Shown: positions 53,201-62,535, numbered from the stretch's first letter. The stretch is 64,000 nucleotides of DNA from Trichocoleus sp. FACHB-46 (GCF_014695385.1 NZ_JACJOD010000033.1:120429-184428); one strand, 5' to 3'. Program-made: numbers and translations. Notes: generated by a model not told the origin, from the letters alone.

Positions 53201-56200
53201 AGATCGGCAACATCAAAACTTTCGAGTTGAGTGAGGTCAATCTGAGCTTGCAGACCTTGAGCTTTAAAGCCAGCTGTCAAGCGATCACCCAACTGCTTGA
53301 AACTAGCCATTTTCTGATCAGCGCTAAACTGATCTGCTGCAACGAATTTGCCAGTCGATAAGAAGTCTTCAATATCTCTGAGGTTTAACCCTCCTCCCAT
53401 TTGCCCTAAGAGCTGAGCGATCGCCGCATTACCTTTGGCCCCTGTGGATAGCTCAACTTTGTCAGTGATGGCGCTAAATGCAGTCAGTCGTTGCTGGCGG
53501 AACTGAGCTTGGCGCTGCTCTTCAGCTGCGACGGCCTGAAGTTTAGTTTGCATTGCCCCTTTATAGAGAGCCCCTTGCGCTGGACCGGGCAAGAAACTAG
53601 TTGGTGATTGAAGAAACTTTTGCATTCGTTCCTTCCATCCCAACTGCTGGCGTTTAGCAAACACGCTAACCGTTCCAGTTAACTGGCTTTCCAACTCGGT
53701 TTGGCTCATTTCCAAAGCATCAGCAACTGCTTTGATCGCTCGGTAATCTCCCTCGCCAGTAAGAATTCCCTGTAACTCACTTTGCTTGAGACCAGCCTGC
53801 TGAGCAATTCCTTGAATAGACCCCGCTTGCCTAGCCTCTACTCCACGCAACCCCCTCCGCTTTGCAGATTCTGCGCCTAGGCTTTCAAGAACCGAGACAC
53901 GGGATTGTGATAAAGCAAGCCGTTCCTGAGAGTTGAACTGCCGACCTGCATAAAGCTCAGTCGAAGTAACACCTAAGTACGAAGCCAGTTGTTTAACAAT
54001 GAGAGGGTCAACTTCCTCTAAACGCCCTCGTTTCAGGGAACCTACATACGGACTCGACTCAATTTCAGCATCGCTCCGTAAGCCAGCAACGTTGAGAGCT
54101 CTGAGAACAGGGAAAAAACCAGCCAAATCTTGACCCGTGTCCGCTACTCTGACGTTACTACTAGGTGATTTTTGTTGTCCTAGCTGAGCAATCAGATTGA
54201 GTCGATTTCTAATTAACTCTGGATTGAGGCCCTCCGGCAAAGGGAGTTGAGCGGATGTCTGATCTGCTTGGCGACGCAGCATCGCCATCTCTCCGCGCTT
54301 GTTAATCATAATGTTCTGCTGGTCCTGTAGAAGACCTTGCAGCTCAATGGCAACCACATCAATGTCTCGCTGCTCAGCTGCCCGCATCTGGCTCAGATTA
54401 GCAAGCTGATTTTGAATGCGGTTGTACTCAGTCTCTGCGGCGGTAATGGCCTTCTGTACCTCCTGAATTTCTGATTGAATGGCATCGTAGCGAGCTTGCA
54501 TACTTGCTGATACTTGAGCCACTCCCGACATTGATCCTTGTGTCTTCAACACTGGTAAAGAGCCAGTAATCCGAATAGCTTCGATCGCTTGAGGCCCTAT
54601 GCGTTTGCCAGTACTCTCCTGCTCCAATTTGTAGCTGTAGGCTCGGAGCGTTTCATAGATCTCCTGAACTAACTCTTGTTTCTGTCGCACCGGGTCACGA
54701 CTAAACGTTCCTACCATTGCGCTTTGAGTGCCCAACATTTTGCCAATGTTGCGGAGCTGATCGGGCTTCAGTCGCTCTAACTCACCCCTAGAGGTGAAAC
54801 GTCCAAGTAATTCCTGCTCTAGCGTTGTGCGCTCAATGTTTGTTGGCAGAGCAAAATCTGAGCGAATGATTGATTCTTGCGTCAACAGCTCAATCTGTCG
54901 TTCCAAAATGGGCTGAACTACATGCTTTTCAAATGCAGGTCTCTTAGACCCACTACCCTTAATCCCTGAAGTCGCAGCGTTATAGCGTTGGAAGTGCTCC
55001 GTCATTCTCTCTTCAGAAACGCCCAGTGCTCTCATGTACTGCTTGATGTCGCTCGTCTGAGACATCATCGTTTTGAGTTGAGCAGCAGACTTGAAGTCTC
55101 CAATTAACTCACTGGGGGCAGCGCCGGTGGCTGAAAGGATTTTAGCTTCGAGTAAAGTGCGCTCTAGCTGCCGAACTTTATTGAACTGGCCCTCACTTTT
55201 CTTGGCAATTTGATCAGGGGCAAAGTCATCAGGACGGAAACCGAGAACTCTACCTAGAGAATTCAAGTCTGTATCAGAGAGTGCACCTAGGTTTTGAGCT
55301 GTATAAGCCTTTTCCAACGTCTGCTTAGTTTTGGCTTCTCCTAGAGAGCGATAGTTATTCTGAGTTTTAGCGCTTTGGTACAACCGGTCTACATCTGATC
55401 TCGCGATCGGTTCATAACTGTAGCGGCTAGGTGTCATCGGAAATCCCTGCCGTCGCTGGCCCATGCTCTGAGCCGCCATCGTAGATGCAGGAGCAAGAGT
55501 GTTCGTTCCTCCTCCTACCTGCATGTTAGAAGTGACAATTTCAACTCGCTCAGCATAGATTCGCTGAATCTTGCCCCCGAGATATTCTTCCAAACCCTTG
55601 CGGCCAAATGCCAAACTACGCAAGCTGTCAGAGCTAAATTCTGCTGCCCCTGGTTGATGTAACCCCGATCGCTCTGCAAGGGTCTGCAATCGGCTGGAAG
55701 CTAAACCGCTGTAACCATCTCCACTGAGTGCAGGCCGAGCCTTTCCCTCCATCAATTGTTTTTCAAAACGCTTGAGGTAGGACTGCCCAGCATCAGTTAA
55801 AGCAGCAGTTTGTTTTTGAGGAAGTAACCCAAATAACCGCTGCTTCGGTCTAAAAGTTACAAGGTGCTCTAACTGATCTATTTCGCGCTGGGAATAATCA
55901 GCCCTGGCTTCTGGATCTTGAATGTCACGAGCAGCAGCCAGGAGATATTTCTTCTCAGCTTGAACCATAAATCTTCGATCAGCCTTGGCTAGCTGACGGA
56001 ATTGCATGATCTGCCGTCGTTCTGCCACTTGGGCTTGCACTGCTTCTACATCCTCAGCTCCAAGACCAAGCGGAGTCCGAGCGAGTAACCCTCCGCGCAC
56101 TTGTGTGGTTGCTGCTAAAGCTCCAGTTTGAACTTCAAAGCTTTGAACTGCTTCTCGGCTCTTGCGACCACTGATAAAGGATAAGTTAGCTAATGCTTTG

Positions 56201-59200
56201 ATTAACTGAAAAACAGGCTGAATCAGGAACTTGAATATGCCAGCTCCGACTTGCTGAACTGATGAGAGGAAAGCTTGACCCCAATTGCCACTGGTTTTGA
56301 ACAAGCCATTAAACAAAGTCATCCCTAACAGCAAAAAGGGCAAAAATTTCTTCAAGCTGTCAAAAATGCTAGATAGAAAATTTGCTCCTTGCTGGAAGTA
56401 GGGATCGAGGTTAAAGGGAGCCAGTATGGTACTGATTAGGTTCTGTCGAAAGCTTCGAACCGTATCAATAATTGGGTTGAGTACAGCAAGTACTTGATCA
56501 GCAAAAGCCTCAACTCCTCCTGTGAGGATCAATGGTAAGAGCCCTCCAAGCAGAACTATGCCTGCCACTAGAGGATTCAACCCACCCACCACTAGAACAA
56601 AGCCTGTGTAGAGTCCTGCCAGAGATGCTGCTGCAATGCCTGCCACTTTTACTAAGTTAAGTAGCCAAGTGCCAGTTGTTTTTGCAGTTGAAACAACAGT
56701 TCCTCCTAAATCAGCGACTGCATGTTTGCTGGATTCAACGGTACGAGCCGTGGTCACTTGAATGGCTTGCAATTTGTCTTGCAGCCGTTTACCAGGGAGA
56801 ATTGCTGCTCCCAATCCTGTTGTAAGAATCGAGGCGATCGCGGAGATCAATAGACCAATTCCAGCAACGGGATTAGCCATTGCTATCAATAGGGTAGTCA
56901 ATGCTGCAATCCCACCGCCCACGAGCAAAACTGAACCCGCAACAGTTCGGATGCGGCGTTCGTTCCGCTGGATGGAATCGGTGAAACGAGTCCATTGGAT
57001 TTGAGCAGTCTGCAAGACGTTGATGAACCCATTGGTCAGGGCCGTCCGAATATTAATAGCAATCGCCTGCAAGAAATCCGACAAGTTAATGGCGATCGCC
57101 TGTAAGGGCCGAAAATCCCCGCGCCAAGCAGCCACAACGGCTTGAAGTAACGGCACAAGCAACTCTCGGATTAACCGAGCTGTTAACTTAACCGCTTGCG
57201 TAAAACCCCACAAAGCAGATAAGGCAACATCTATAGCGCTCAGCATCACAACAACACCACCAGCTGGGATGTCGAAGAAGGTGAACTTGAGCACACCTCC
57301 CATCTGATCAATCAACCGAGTCAGGCCAATGAGTGCAGGAGGAATGACCTTGACGAGGAATTCTATGAAGCCTGCCAAGGCAGGAATGACCCAATTGGTT
57401 ATCACATGGCCAATCCGTTCAAAGGTCTTAGGATACATCTGAGAGGCAACAAAGACTGCCACCCCGATCAATGCCATTGCACCTAGCACTACTTCCAATT
57501 GAGCCGCCAAGATGCTGACTGCTAAGGCTGGACGAGTGAAAAGCATTGGTAAAGTCTTGAAGACATTGAACGCACCCCGGAAACCGGAAAAGCTTTGAGT
57601 AAGGGCATTGACCTTCTCATTGAATAGGTCAGTGCCCTCCCGCGCTTTCCAGAAGGGATCAGCCATCAAGCCCTGAGCGAACTTATCTCGACGAATCTCC
57701 CTAACTTTAATACCAGGGAGAAATTCCGCAGGTGTAATCGCATTGCGACGAATCTGCTCAGGAACTCCTAGGTATTTGAGATTTCTACGCTCGAAGCCAG
57801 GGCGGGTACTGAAACTTGACAAGGTACCAGCTGTATTGCGGACCATCAACTCCAACTGATGACTCATGTCCTTGAGATAGGGAACGAGTGCGTTGATAGC
57901 CTGCTGCACCTGTTGCCCCACTTGCTTGCCGAGGGTATAAGCTTCCATTGTCTTGCGGGCGATCGCTGCTCCGGTTTGAACAATTCCGGTCCCCGCTTTT
58001 GCACCAGCTTGAGCAACGGCCTTACCAGTGGCTAGTGCTTGAGCCCCTGCTTGAATACCCCCTTTGATTACAACCTGACCCAGAGGGGATTGAGCAAAAG
58101 CCTGAGCAGCCTGTCCAATTTGCCTAATTAGTAAAGTGATTTGGAGGGATAACCAGGTAATGAAGGGACTAATGGTGGGAATGAGTGTGGTTTTGAACCA
58201 CTGAGCTAGAGCTTGTAGAGTTGGGGTGATTAACCGACCAAATGCTTTGGCAGATGTGACCAAAGATTGAACAACCTGTCGAACTCCAGGTAAGTTTAGA
58301 AACTGGGTTACAACGGCCTGGGTTAGAGCGTAGACAGTACGTAACCCCCGTACAAAAGGACCAATGATAGGTTCTAGTTGGCTGGTGTAAAAACCTGTTA
58401 GTAAGCCTGACAGTTGCTGGATCTGAAATTTGAGATAGGGCAGTATCCCGCCAAGTGCAACAATTCCCTGCCTAATGCTCTGTACGACACGATAGGTTGC
58501 TTGCAGCGCCGGTGTTAACCCGCGACGAATTTGCATCACCAATGGACCAACTGCAAAAGCGGTGTAAGCGGTGGCCGCTAAATTGATTAATGCCAGTGTG
58601 GTGTCATCAATCTGGCTCAGTAAAGCATTGAGCTGTGAATGTAGAGGAAAGTCTGTTCCAAAATCCAGCAGATTCAAACCAGTGAGAGCAGCAATAATGG
58701 CAGGCAGTGACCGCACGAGAGGTTGTAGAACCAGTGGCAATTCAACCGCTAAGGGTTGCAGGAAAGCAACAGAGACGAACAACAGGCCAGCACTGAGAGC
58801 ATTGAGGTTGCCAACAAAGTTACGGAGGAGCCCAGCCAGGGAATGATTCAGGGCCTCAATGGGATTGAATGAAGTGATGCTGATCAATGCCTCTTGTGCC
58901 TGGGCAACGGACTGCTGAACAATCTGCCCTAAATTAGCAAAAGCAACTTGAGCTCCTTGGTTGAAACTCTGCCAAAGATTCTCAGGCGTTAGGCTGGCAA
59001 AGGCATTGTAGATCTCCGTTCCTGTCTGTCTAGCTGAATGAACCAAGGCTGCAAGCTGAGCCTGAATCGACTCTCTAGCGATGACCCAGGCTGAAGTTGT
59101 TTGCTCTGACGCACTATGGTTGAGATATCCAATAATCTGAGTGGCTACGCTTGAGGCAAGTGGAATCAGGCTAGTAATACTGAGAGAAATAGCAGCGATC

Positions 59201-62200
59201 GCTTGATGCCAAGCACCTTGAACAGCAAACCCTGCATCTGTCATCATCTGCACCAAAGACGTCACTAGGGTTCTTGTTAGAACTTGTAACCCTAACTTCA
59301 AACCTCCTATCAGTTGTTCACCCAGATCAATCAAGCCTCGTAAGGCAGCAGCTAGTGGCTCAGCCAGAACAACTCGCAACGTCTTAAATAAATCAACCAA
59401 GACAAGAGCAGCTCCCACCCACCAAAAGATGCTCCCCAGTAACGTTGATGTCTGCGCTAGTACAGGCAGTAGGGGCGCAAGCACTGGAGCTAGTCGAGCA
59501 AATGCGCCTCCCAGCAAAGCAATTCTGGTAAATAGAGCGACGGGGAATGTTTCTTCCAGAAGAATAAAGACGGGGCGGACCTGCTGAGCGATCGCTTGCA
59601 ACCCTTTCACCAAGGGCACTAGATTATCAAACCGCTGTCGAGCAATGAGGCCAAAGAAGTCGAGCACAGGAGCAAAGAACTTTGGTCCTATCTGTGGCAA
59701 TTCTCTGGGATTGAGAATGATCTGTTCCAAGATTTGGGAGATTGATCGACCCAAATCACTTGGTATGGCTGCCATCAAAGCACTACGCAACCAAGGAGCC
59801 AAAAAGGATTTTAAGAACCGTCCCACTGGTTGAGTAAATTTGTTTCGCAACAAGTCTTCGACTAATTCGGAAAAGCCTAAAACCTTAGCTGTTAAGAGTT
59901 TGGATAGGCCGAATGTCCCAACATCCTGCTCAAACGAGAAGGCCAATGCCTCACTCAGAAGTTGAGCTATGCGATTGCCAATTTTTTGAGAACTATAAAA
60001 AGAACCCTTACCACTACTTCGTAAGCCATCACTAAACTTGGGCAGGATCTTCTGCACAGCTGCACTCAATAGTACAGTGCGGGTAAGGTGAAGGATAACC
60101 TCACCCACATTCGTGAGGATTGATAGGACACCGCTCCAGTGAGATTGAATCCCTTGGGCAGCCGCGCCAAAAACCTGTTGTAGTTTGCTGCCAACCCACT
60201 GTGCGCCAGCAACTAAGTAGTCAAGCTTCCCCAAGACAAATCCAACAGTTTCTTCCCACTTCTGACGAATTTGGAATGTAGTACCTGGTGAATTTTCCGC
60301 TAAAGCTGAGACCAGGAACCCGCCAACTTGACGAGCGGCTGTGGTCAGTGGTTGCAGGAAGGCAATGAGTTTGCCGACAGTAGCTTGCCAAGTTCCCAAA
60401 ACCAAATTCATGCCTTTGTGGAGCGGCAACGTCAGAGCATTGGCTAACGCCAAGCCCATCTGTTCTCCTTGCCCAGCAAAATGCTGCCAGATCTGCTGGA
60501 CTTGGGCGATCGCCTCACCCAACTCATGAAAAGGTACTGTGAGGGTCTGGCCGATTACTTCACCGAAAGGCTGAAATGCTCTAGCAATGCCGACGGTAAA
60601 ACCTTTGAGCAGGCCATAGACGAAAGCAAAAGGAGCCGCCAACCCACCAATCACAGTTCCTAAAATGCTGATCTTGGGTGTTGCTAGTTCGAGCAAGACA
60701 TATAGGCTGGCAAGTGCAATACTTAGTGCACTGAGCGGCGCGAGCACAGCAGCTAACTGAGATCCCATCATTCCCAGGACCCCTGTCAATCCTTGGGTGC
60801 CAAATGCAGCGATCGCAGTTTCAAAGAATCCTGTGAGCGGCAGCAAACCTCTTGTCATTGCAACTGCTGCAACATTAGAGGTAGCGATCGCAGTTTCGAG
60901 CCCAAAGAAAGCCGCAGCACCAGCAGCAATAACCGCCGTTAAAGTTAATGCAGCAGCTGTCAAAGCTCCTGTAATAATGATGGCTGCCTTAATTGGCTGA
61001 GGCAGTTGAATAAACTTCGTCATCAAGCCAGAGAGAGCGTTGGTTACCTTAATAACCGTCGGGGCTAGCACCTCACCAATTTCAATCAGCACGCCCTCAG
61101 CGGCTGACTGGAAGTTGCGGAAGGAGCCACCGATGTTGTCCTCCATGATCTTGGCTGCCTTCTGCGCTGCCCCCGCTGCCGTGAGGTTAGCAGCGGTTAG
61201 ATCCTGAATTCCTTTGATGTTGGACAGTAGGGTCTGGACTGCCGGCGTTGCCTCTGTACCAAAGATGGTCTTGATTGCTTTGAGCTGGTCGGCTGCTCCC
61301 AAAGTACTGAGGCTAGATTGCAGTTCTCCAAGAATCTGGTCAATCGGTTTGATATTGCCACTGGCATCCGCAATGCTGACGCCCAAACCCTTCATTGCCG
61401 TTTTAGCCATGCCAGTGGGAGCCGCAAGGCGGAGAAACATGGCTCGTAGTGCTGTTCCTGCTTCGGACCCGCGAATCCCTGCATTGCTCAAGACACCGAG
61501 CAGAGCAGAGGTTTGTTCTAACGTTGCCCCAAAAGCCTTAGCCGGAGGTCCCGCAAATTTGAGAGATTCCCCTAAGTCACTCACATCCAGGTTGGCTTGG
61601 TTCGCCGTCAAAGCGAGGACATCCGCTGCGTGAATTGCTTTATCCGCTCCTAACTGAAATCCTCCCAGAACTGAAACAGTGATATCTGTAGCTCGTGCGA
61701 GTTCCAGGCTACCAGCAGCAGCGAGATTGAGGGTGCCATCGATCGCAGCAAGTTGTTTATCAACGGCATAACCCGCTTGCCCCAAAAGGACAAAACCAGC
61801 GGCAGCATTGGAAGCGCTAAAACGAGTTTGAGCCCCAAGGTCTTTAGCCTTTTGACGAATTTGAGCAAGTTCTTTATTCGTCGCCCCACTAACAGCCTTA
61901 ACCTGGGACATCTGATCATCAAAGCCAGTGAGAACTTTGATGGATTCCTTGCCAATAGAGAGCAGAGGGATAGCAGCGGCGACAGAGCTAGCAGCCGTTC
62001 CTTGAGCGCGGCCCCGCCTTTCCGAGGCGATCGCACTCCGACGCTGTTGCTCAGCAATATCAACTCGATTACGAACAGCAGTTTGCTGAGTCTTAAGTTG
62101 AGCTGCAAACTCCCGGCCTGCGGCTGTATCTTTTTCAACCTGCTGCTCTAGCGATTTGAGAGCATTGATGTACTGATGAACCTGCTGAGATGCAGAGCGA

Positions 62201-62535
62201 AACTGTTTGTCGTCATGCAGGTTGCCAAAGTCGATGTTGCGGCTCTCAGCCCTGAGGGCTCGAAATTCTTGCTTGAGTGCAGAGATCTGTTTTGCAACAA
62301 CATCTTTGAGATTGCGGGTCTGTTGGGAGACCGTTCCCATACTTACTCGAGTATGGCTCGCGATCGCTTGCAGTTCTCGACCGAGTCCAGATTTCCGTAC
62401 AGCGCTACTAGCTTGGTGGACCGATTGAATAATCCCACCAAGCTGTTTTTGTACTTGAGACATCGAAGCAAAAGCATTGCCCGATACCCCAAACGAAAAT
62501 TGCGCTGAAAGCGCGTAGCGGTCGATGCCGTCCAC
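47215..62535 (-). CDS. Giant phage tail tape measure protein
   Basis: This 5106-residue protein takes up a quarter of the window. Residues about 205-435 match the TP901 core: VSGATNKELAQIRQKAKDL, LGQAGYAVDKQLAAIDGTL, LSNAGIRGSEAGTALRAMF. Hydrophobic segments, as in many tape measures, are spread through it. The C-terminus has the family's closing motif FASGGLVQGPGTSTGDRVP and SPGEYVINA (near 4975-5005), so the gene is complete. A motif SPGxxxQ(I/V)RxxW recurs near residues 745 and 3795, with a weaker copy near 4047. Residues about 2280-3250 hold HTH-like units (see findings). It starts at GTG, with GGGAG about 11 bases upstream. Tape measures set tail length. Confidence 0.9.
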   Translation of the reverse strand: MDGIDRYALSAQFSFGVSGNAFASMSQVQKQLGGIIQSVHQASSAVRKSGLGRELQAIASHTRVSMGTVSQQTRNLKDVVAKQISALKQEFRALRAESRNIDFGNLHDDKQFRSASQQVHQYINALKSLEQQVEKDTAAGREFAAQLKTQQTAVRNRVDIAEQQRRSAIASERRGRAQGTAASSVAAAIPLLSIGKESIKVLTGFDDQMSQVKAVSGATNKELAQIRQKAKDLGAQTRFSASNAAAGFVLLGQAGYAVDKQLAAIDGTLNLAAAGSLELARATDITVSVLGGFQLGADKAIHAADVLALTANQANLDVSDLGESLKFAGPPAKAFGATLEQTSALLGVLSNAGIRGSEAGTALRAMFLRLAAPTGMAKTAMKGLGVSIADASGNIKPIDQILGELQSSLSTLGAADQLKAIKTIFGTEATPAVQTLLSNIKGIQDLTAANLTAAGAAQKAAKIMEDNIGGSFRNFQSAAEGVLIEIGEVLAPTVIKVTNALSGLMTKFIQLPQPIKAAIIITGALTAAALTLTAVIAAGAAAFFGLETAIATSNVAAVAMTRGLLPLTGFFETAIAAFGTQGLTGVLGMMGSQLAAVLAPLSALSIALASLYVLLELATPKISILGTVIGGLAAPFAFVYGLLKGFTVGIARAFQPFGEVIGQTLTVPFHELGEAIAQVQQIWQHFAGQGEQMGLALANALTLPLHKGMNLVLGTWQATVGKLIAFLQPLTTAARQVGGFLVSALAENSPGTTFQIRQKWEETVGFVLGKLDYLVAGAQWVGSKLQQVFGAAAQGIQSHWSGVLSILTNVGEVILHLTRTVLLSAAVQKILPKFSDGLRSSGKGSFYSSQKIGNRIAQLLSEALAFSFEQDVGTFGLSKLLTAKVLGFSELVEDLLRNKFTQPVGRFLKSFLAPWLRSALMAAIPSDLGRSISQILEQIILNPRELPQIGPKFFAPVLDFFGLIARQRFDNLVPLVKGLQAIAQQVRPVFILLEETFPVALFTRIALLGGAFARLAPVLAPLLPVLAQTSTLLGSIFWWVGAALVLVDLFKTLRVVLAEPLAAALRGLIDLGEQLIGGLKLGLQVLTRTLVTSLVQMMTDAGFAVQGAWHQAIAAISLSITSLIPLASSVATQIIGYLNHSASEQTTSAWVIARESIQAQLAALVHSARQTGTEIYNAFASLTPENLWQSFNQGAQVAFANLGQIVQQSVAQAQEALISITSFNPIEALNHSLAGLLRNFVGNLNALSAGLLFVSVAFLQPLAVELPLVLQPLVRSLPAIIAALTGLNLLDFGTDFPLHSQLNALLSQIDDTTLALINLAATAYTAFAVGPLVMQIRRGLTPALQATYRVVQSIRQGIVALGGILPYLKFQIQQLSGLLTGFYTSQLEPIIGPFVRGLRTVYALTQAVVTQFLNLPGVRQVVQSLVTSAKAFGRLITPTLQALAQWFKTTLIPTISPFITWLSLQITLLIRQIGQAAQAFAQSPLGQVVIKGGIQAGAQALATGKAVAQAGAKAGTGIVQTGAAIARKTMEAYTLGKQVGQQVQQAINALVPYLKDMSHQLELMVRNTAGTLSSFSTRPGFERRNLKYLGVPEQIRRNAITPAEFLPGIKVREIRRDKFAQGLMADPFWKAREGTDLFNEKVNALTQSFSGFRGAFNVFKTLPMLFTRPALAVSILAAQLEVVLGAMALIGVAVFVASQMYPKTFERIGHVITNWVIPALAGFIEFLVKVIPPALIGLTRLIDQMGGVLKFTFFDIPAGGVVVMLSAIDVALSALWGFTQAVKLTARLIRELLVPLLQAVVAAWRGDFRPLQAIAINLSDFLQAIAINIRTALTNGFINVLQTAQIQWTRFTDSIQRNERRIRTVAGSVLLVGGGIAALTTLLIAMANPVAGIGLLISAIASILTTGLGAAILPGKRLQDKLQAIQVTTARTVESSKHAVADLGGTVVSTAKTTGTWLLNLVKVAGIAAASLAGLYTGFVLVVGGLNPLVAGIVLLGGLLPLILTGGVEAFADQVLAVLNPIIDTVRSFRQNLISTILAPFNLDPYFQQGANFLSSIFDSLKKFLPFLLLGMTLFNGLFKTSGNWGQAFLSSVQQVGAGIFKFLIQPVFQLIKALANLSFISGRKSREAVQSFEVQTGALAATTQVRGGLLARTPLGLGAEDVEAVQAQVAERRQIMQFRQLAKADRRFMVQAEKKYLLAAARDIQDPEARADYSQREIDQLEHLVTFRPKQRLFGLLPQKQTAALTDAGQSYLKRFEKQLMEGKARPALSGDGYSGLASSRLQTLAERSGLHQPGAAEFSSDSLRSLAFGRKGLEEYLGGKIQRIYAERVEIVTSNMQVGGGTNTLAPASTMAAQSMGQRRQGFPMTPSRYSYEPIARSDVDRLYQSAKTQNNYRSLGEAKTKQTLEKAYTAQNLGALSDTDLNSLGRVLGFRPDDFAPDQIAKKSEGQFNKVRQLERTLLEAKILSATGAAPSELIGDFKSAAQLKTMMSQTSDIKQYMRALGVSEERMTEHFQRYNAATSGIKGSGSKRPAFEKHVVQPILERQIELLTQESIIRSDFALPTNIERTTLEQELLGRFTSRGELERLKPDQLRNIGKMLGTQSAMVGTFSRDPVRQKQELVQEIYETLRAYSYKLEQESTGKRIGPQAIEAIRITGSLPVLKTQGSMSGVAQVSASMQARYDAIQSEIQEVQKAITAAETEYNRIQNQLANLSQMRAAEQRDIDVVAIELQGLLQDQQNIMINKRGEMAMLRRQADQTSAQLPLPEGLNPELIRNRLNLIAQLGQQKSPSSNVRVADTGQDLAGFFPVLRALNVAGLRSDAEIESSPYVGSLKRGRLEEVDPLIVKQLASYLGVTSTELYAGRQFNSQERLALSQSRVSVLESLGAESAKRRGLRGVEARQAGSIQGIAQQAGLKQSELQGILTGEGDYRAIKAVADALEMSQTELESQLTGTVSVFAKRQQLGWKERMQKFLQSPTSFLPGPAQGALYKGAMQTKLQAVAAEEQRQAQFRQQRLTAFSAITDKVELSTGAKGNAAIAQLLGQMGGGLNLRDIEDFLSTGKFVAADQFSADQKMASFKQLGDRLTAGFKAQGLQAQIDLTQLESFDVADLNPPTEAASGVIGRIKQMFQRTTATLQRSRQQVDQSAATAQTQTQRQVQQQASLLNSLANKPVLGRLVQLYRDYKVKEQNSLQYLLRQNQMSLDQLQVYLVDIMGVPFEEFAKFLRGQKVGTDSLKKMQTLFANSPQLRAYESQIEAIRQQEAEQVKTLNTDQVKALREANQKRIAQIEEQFLRGFFDSKQFSVGPLPSLGGYILKRLVKEDAPKLARQAITLIWGSISAASIHTVTAIAPSILSSSFTLGVRIAGAALKTLGDPIYRRYFPNLFRQLSSTTNQVVGGAALRLTAIRRLFPESQLLKQLQERLLQFSDSLANYFVRQAETAEAARDAVNSGQKQGFWRASFIALQRVGSSLVDFVTTLPTQFEQAKAQAFSRVRSLFSIARGIFDKIVSGVKTFFTFVEEGFQGRYRRTPTFGLRETGRYTGTGAPPTSGGMLQDAHGRFVSRRRGVVERQADESSDRNRLLMAQSGTLRPASGSIKIPVLLRSLVQGAQRLSSNPPVNSVTPELNSRELIKQRRLVRLRDRRIGERFAAFGGYLESAATKVRNLGVTKAGALFGRAGAPKVETTFVRKARRYDPATYEASLQRRPPAEGKLLDTSTNLETGRTYERMLTFSFGQQIYRSLAKATRSTTERMANYFVAAAQRSRTAWQESGQQIAGRTWLNLAQRALITGLKITGFLSERSPGPSYQVRQNWAHTADSVEQNMYEMAATAQVAGHQIENSVGKPGFFRRVIGSFGKIGQAGMAVGGAIGTAGMAAQTITFSLGNLGIISEKNAAQLNKLFEVFTVLGTVGGLVSPILGAVFSVLGAGASIISTVISGAIALVPAIIGVGGAVFTFLISPIGLAVAAVLGGLALIHLGLKQFFSIDLLAPVVSWFAQLSRAVTSHVEQTFQSAIARIEQAWQGMVARFWPLLQPIVQPAIDIAQQLVRTLNCSPTETIPLAWEGAVARIKDALLNLPIVGDLVSGKLTQIFAPEGILGGISKALKTVMPATSATQPVSKAVKAMPLATSKAAGWWGHVSGMFKPKPLTSAATVEQSLEPVLLDMTQALQRAYDQAQAAGASPETLKAIRAIQQSSFSGPTGQNLLAAEQLAALESGKSGAEAAKYVQAGLTTQNLMSHAAGVGEGLPIAAQVQTQLQAAQQQMGIAMTNLGDEWGDRWSLLERTGGMEVGALFAPGMDQVQSQLHVLGGDFIDFGKRAGTALLHLDFNALGEATKDFGGNFLYASKQILDGFGSMSLSAIAFGVWSLTSLSPVVLVLGGIALATVGIATNFLGLRNILFGGLKLIVGLLQAVTSLIRGMVQILSGLSTMVSGLFAALRGDFSQLYEGARLVLTGIQTIANGVSQGLRTALGGALQMLKGLFQGLGQIAKFILNAIGFSAASVRSQFQRINNGVRILGNALIMAIAKPQQAWQGFLNLLEQIRAKVQGVTNAVSGSAAGRMVQAVKLRATGKASSMNAAREMVDFDQRLKGNEPGLSVGDHAVLAQQKVGGFFGRLFNRTAAPATPVSDVARQPVQTSTQNGIRPFLRPQTKPTGANVRETISSTSDVLFTLSGALSVFAPTIAAPLLAVSSLVDGLMGLGEVSKALPGLLQTLKPIFIGMWASIQSMLAGLMTALAPVLPFILAVAAAAALLYFAFKTNFLGINNLVQGITDSFKLLWNLLVEGVGQSISGVFTALHVELSSLWGQLKQLGAIFLQPFLPLLQLFGGGSGSLAGAIRLSVNIMLLPLRLLAQTLVSSIKLISFIAQGIIKIAQIAATVMLAPFRLQQAILQGIQFVLGNIWQGIVAIAQTAVNILLSPFQLIGSLVQGLGSLVTSAVQTLWNLIPAPIRWLAEQAIAGAGMMLNAGSNQPPTPVQRFASGGLVQGPGTSTGDRVPALMSPGEYVINAQATRQNYGFLDAINSGLDVESALQLMPIAPPPLVTAVTPPVVTSSGPELPPIQINLSFGDIVLGKATGAEAANEFLDAIEPQLQRRVRELLRDLIEKSR

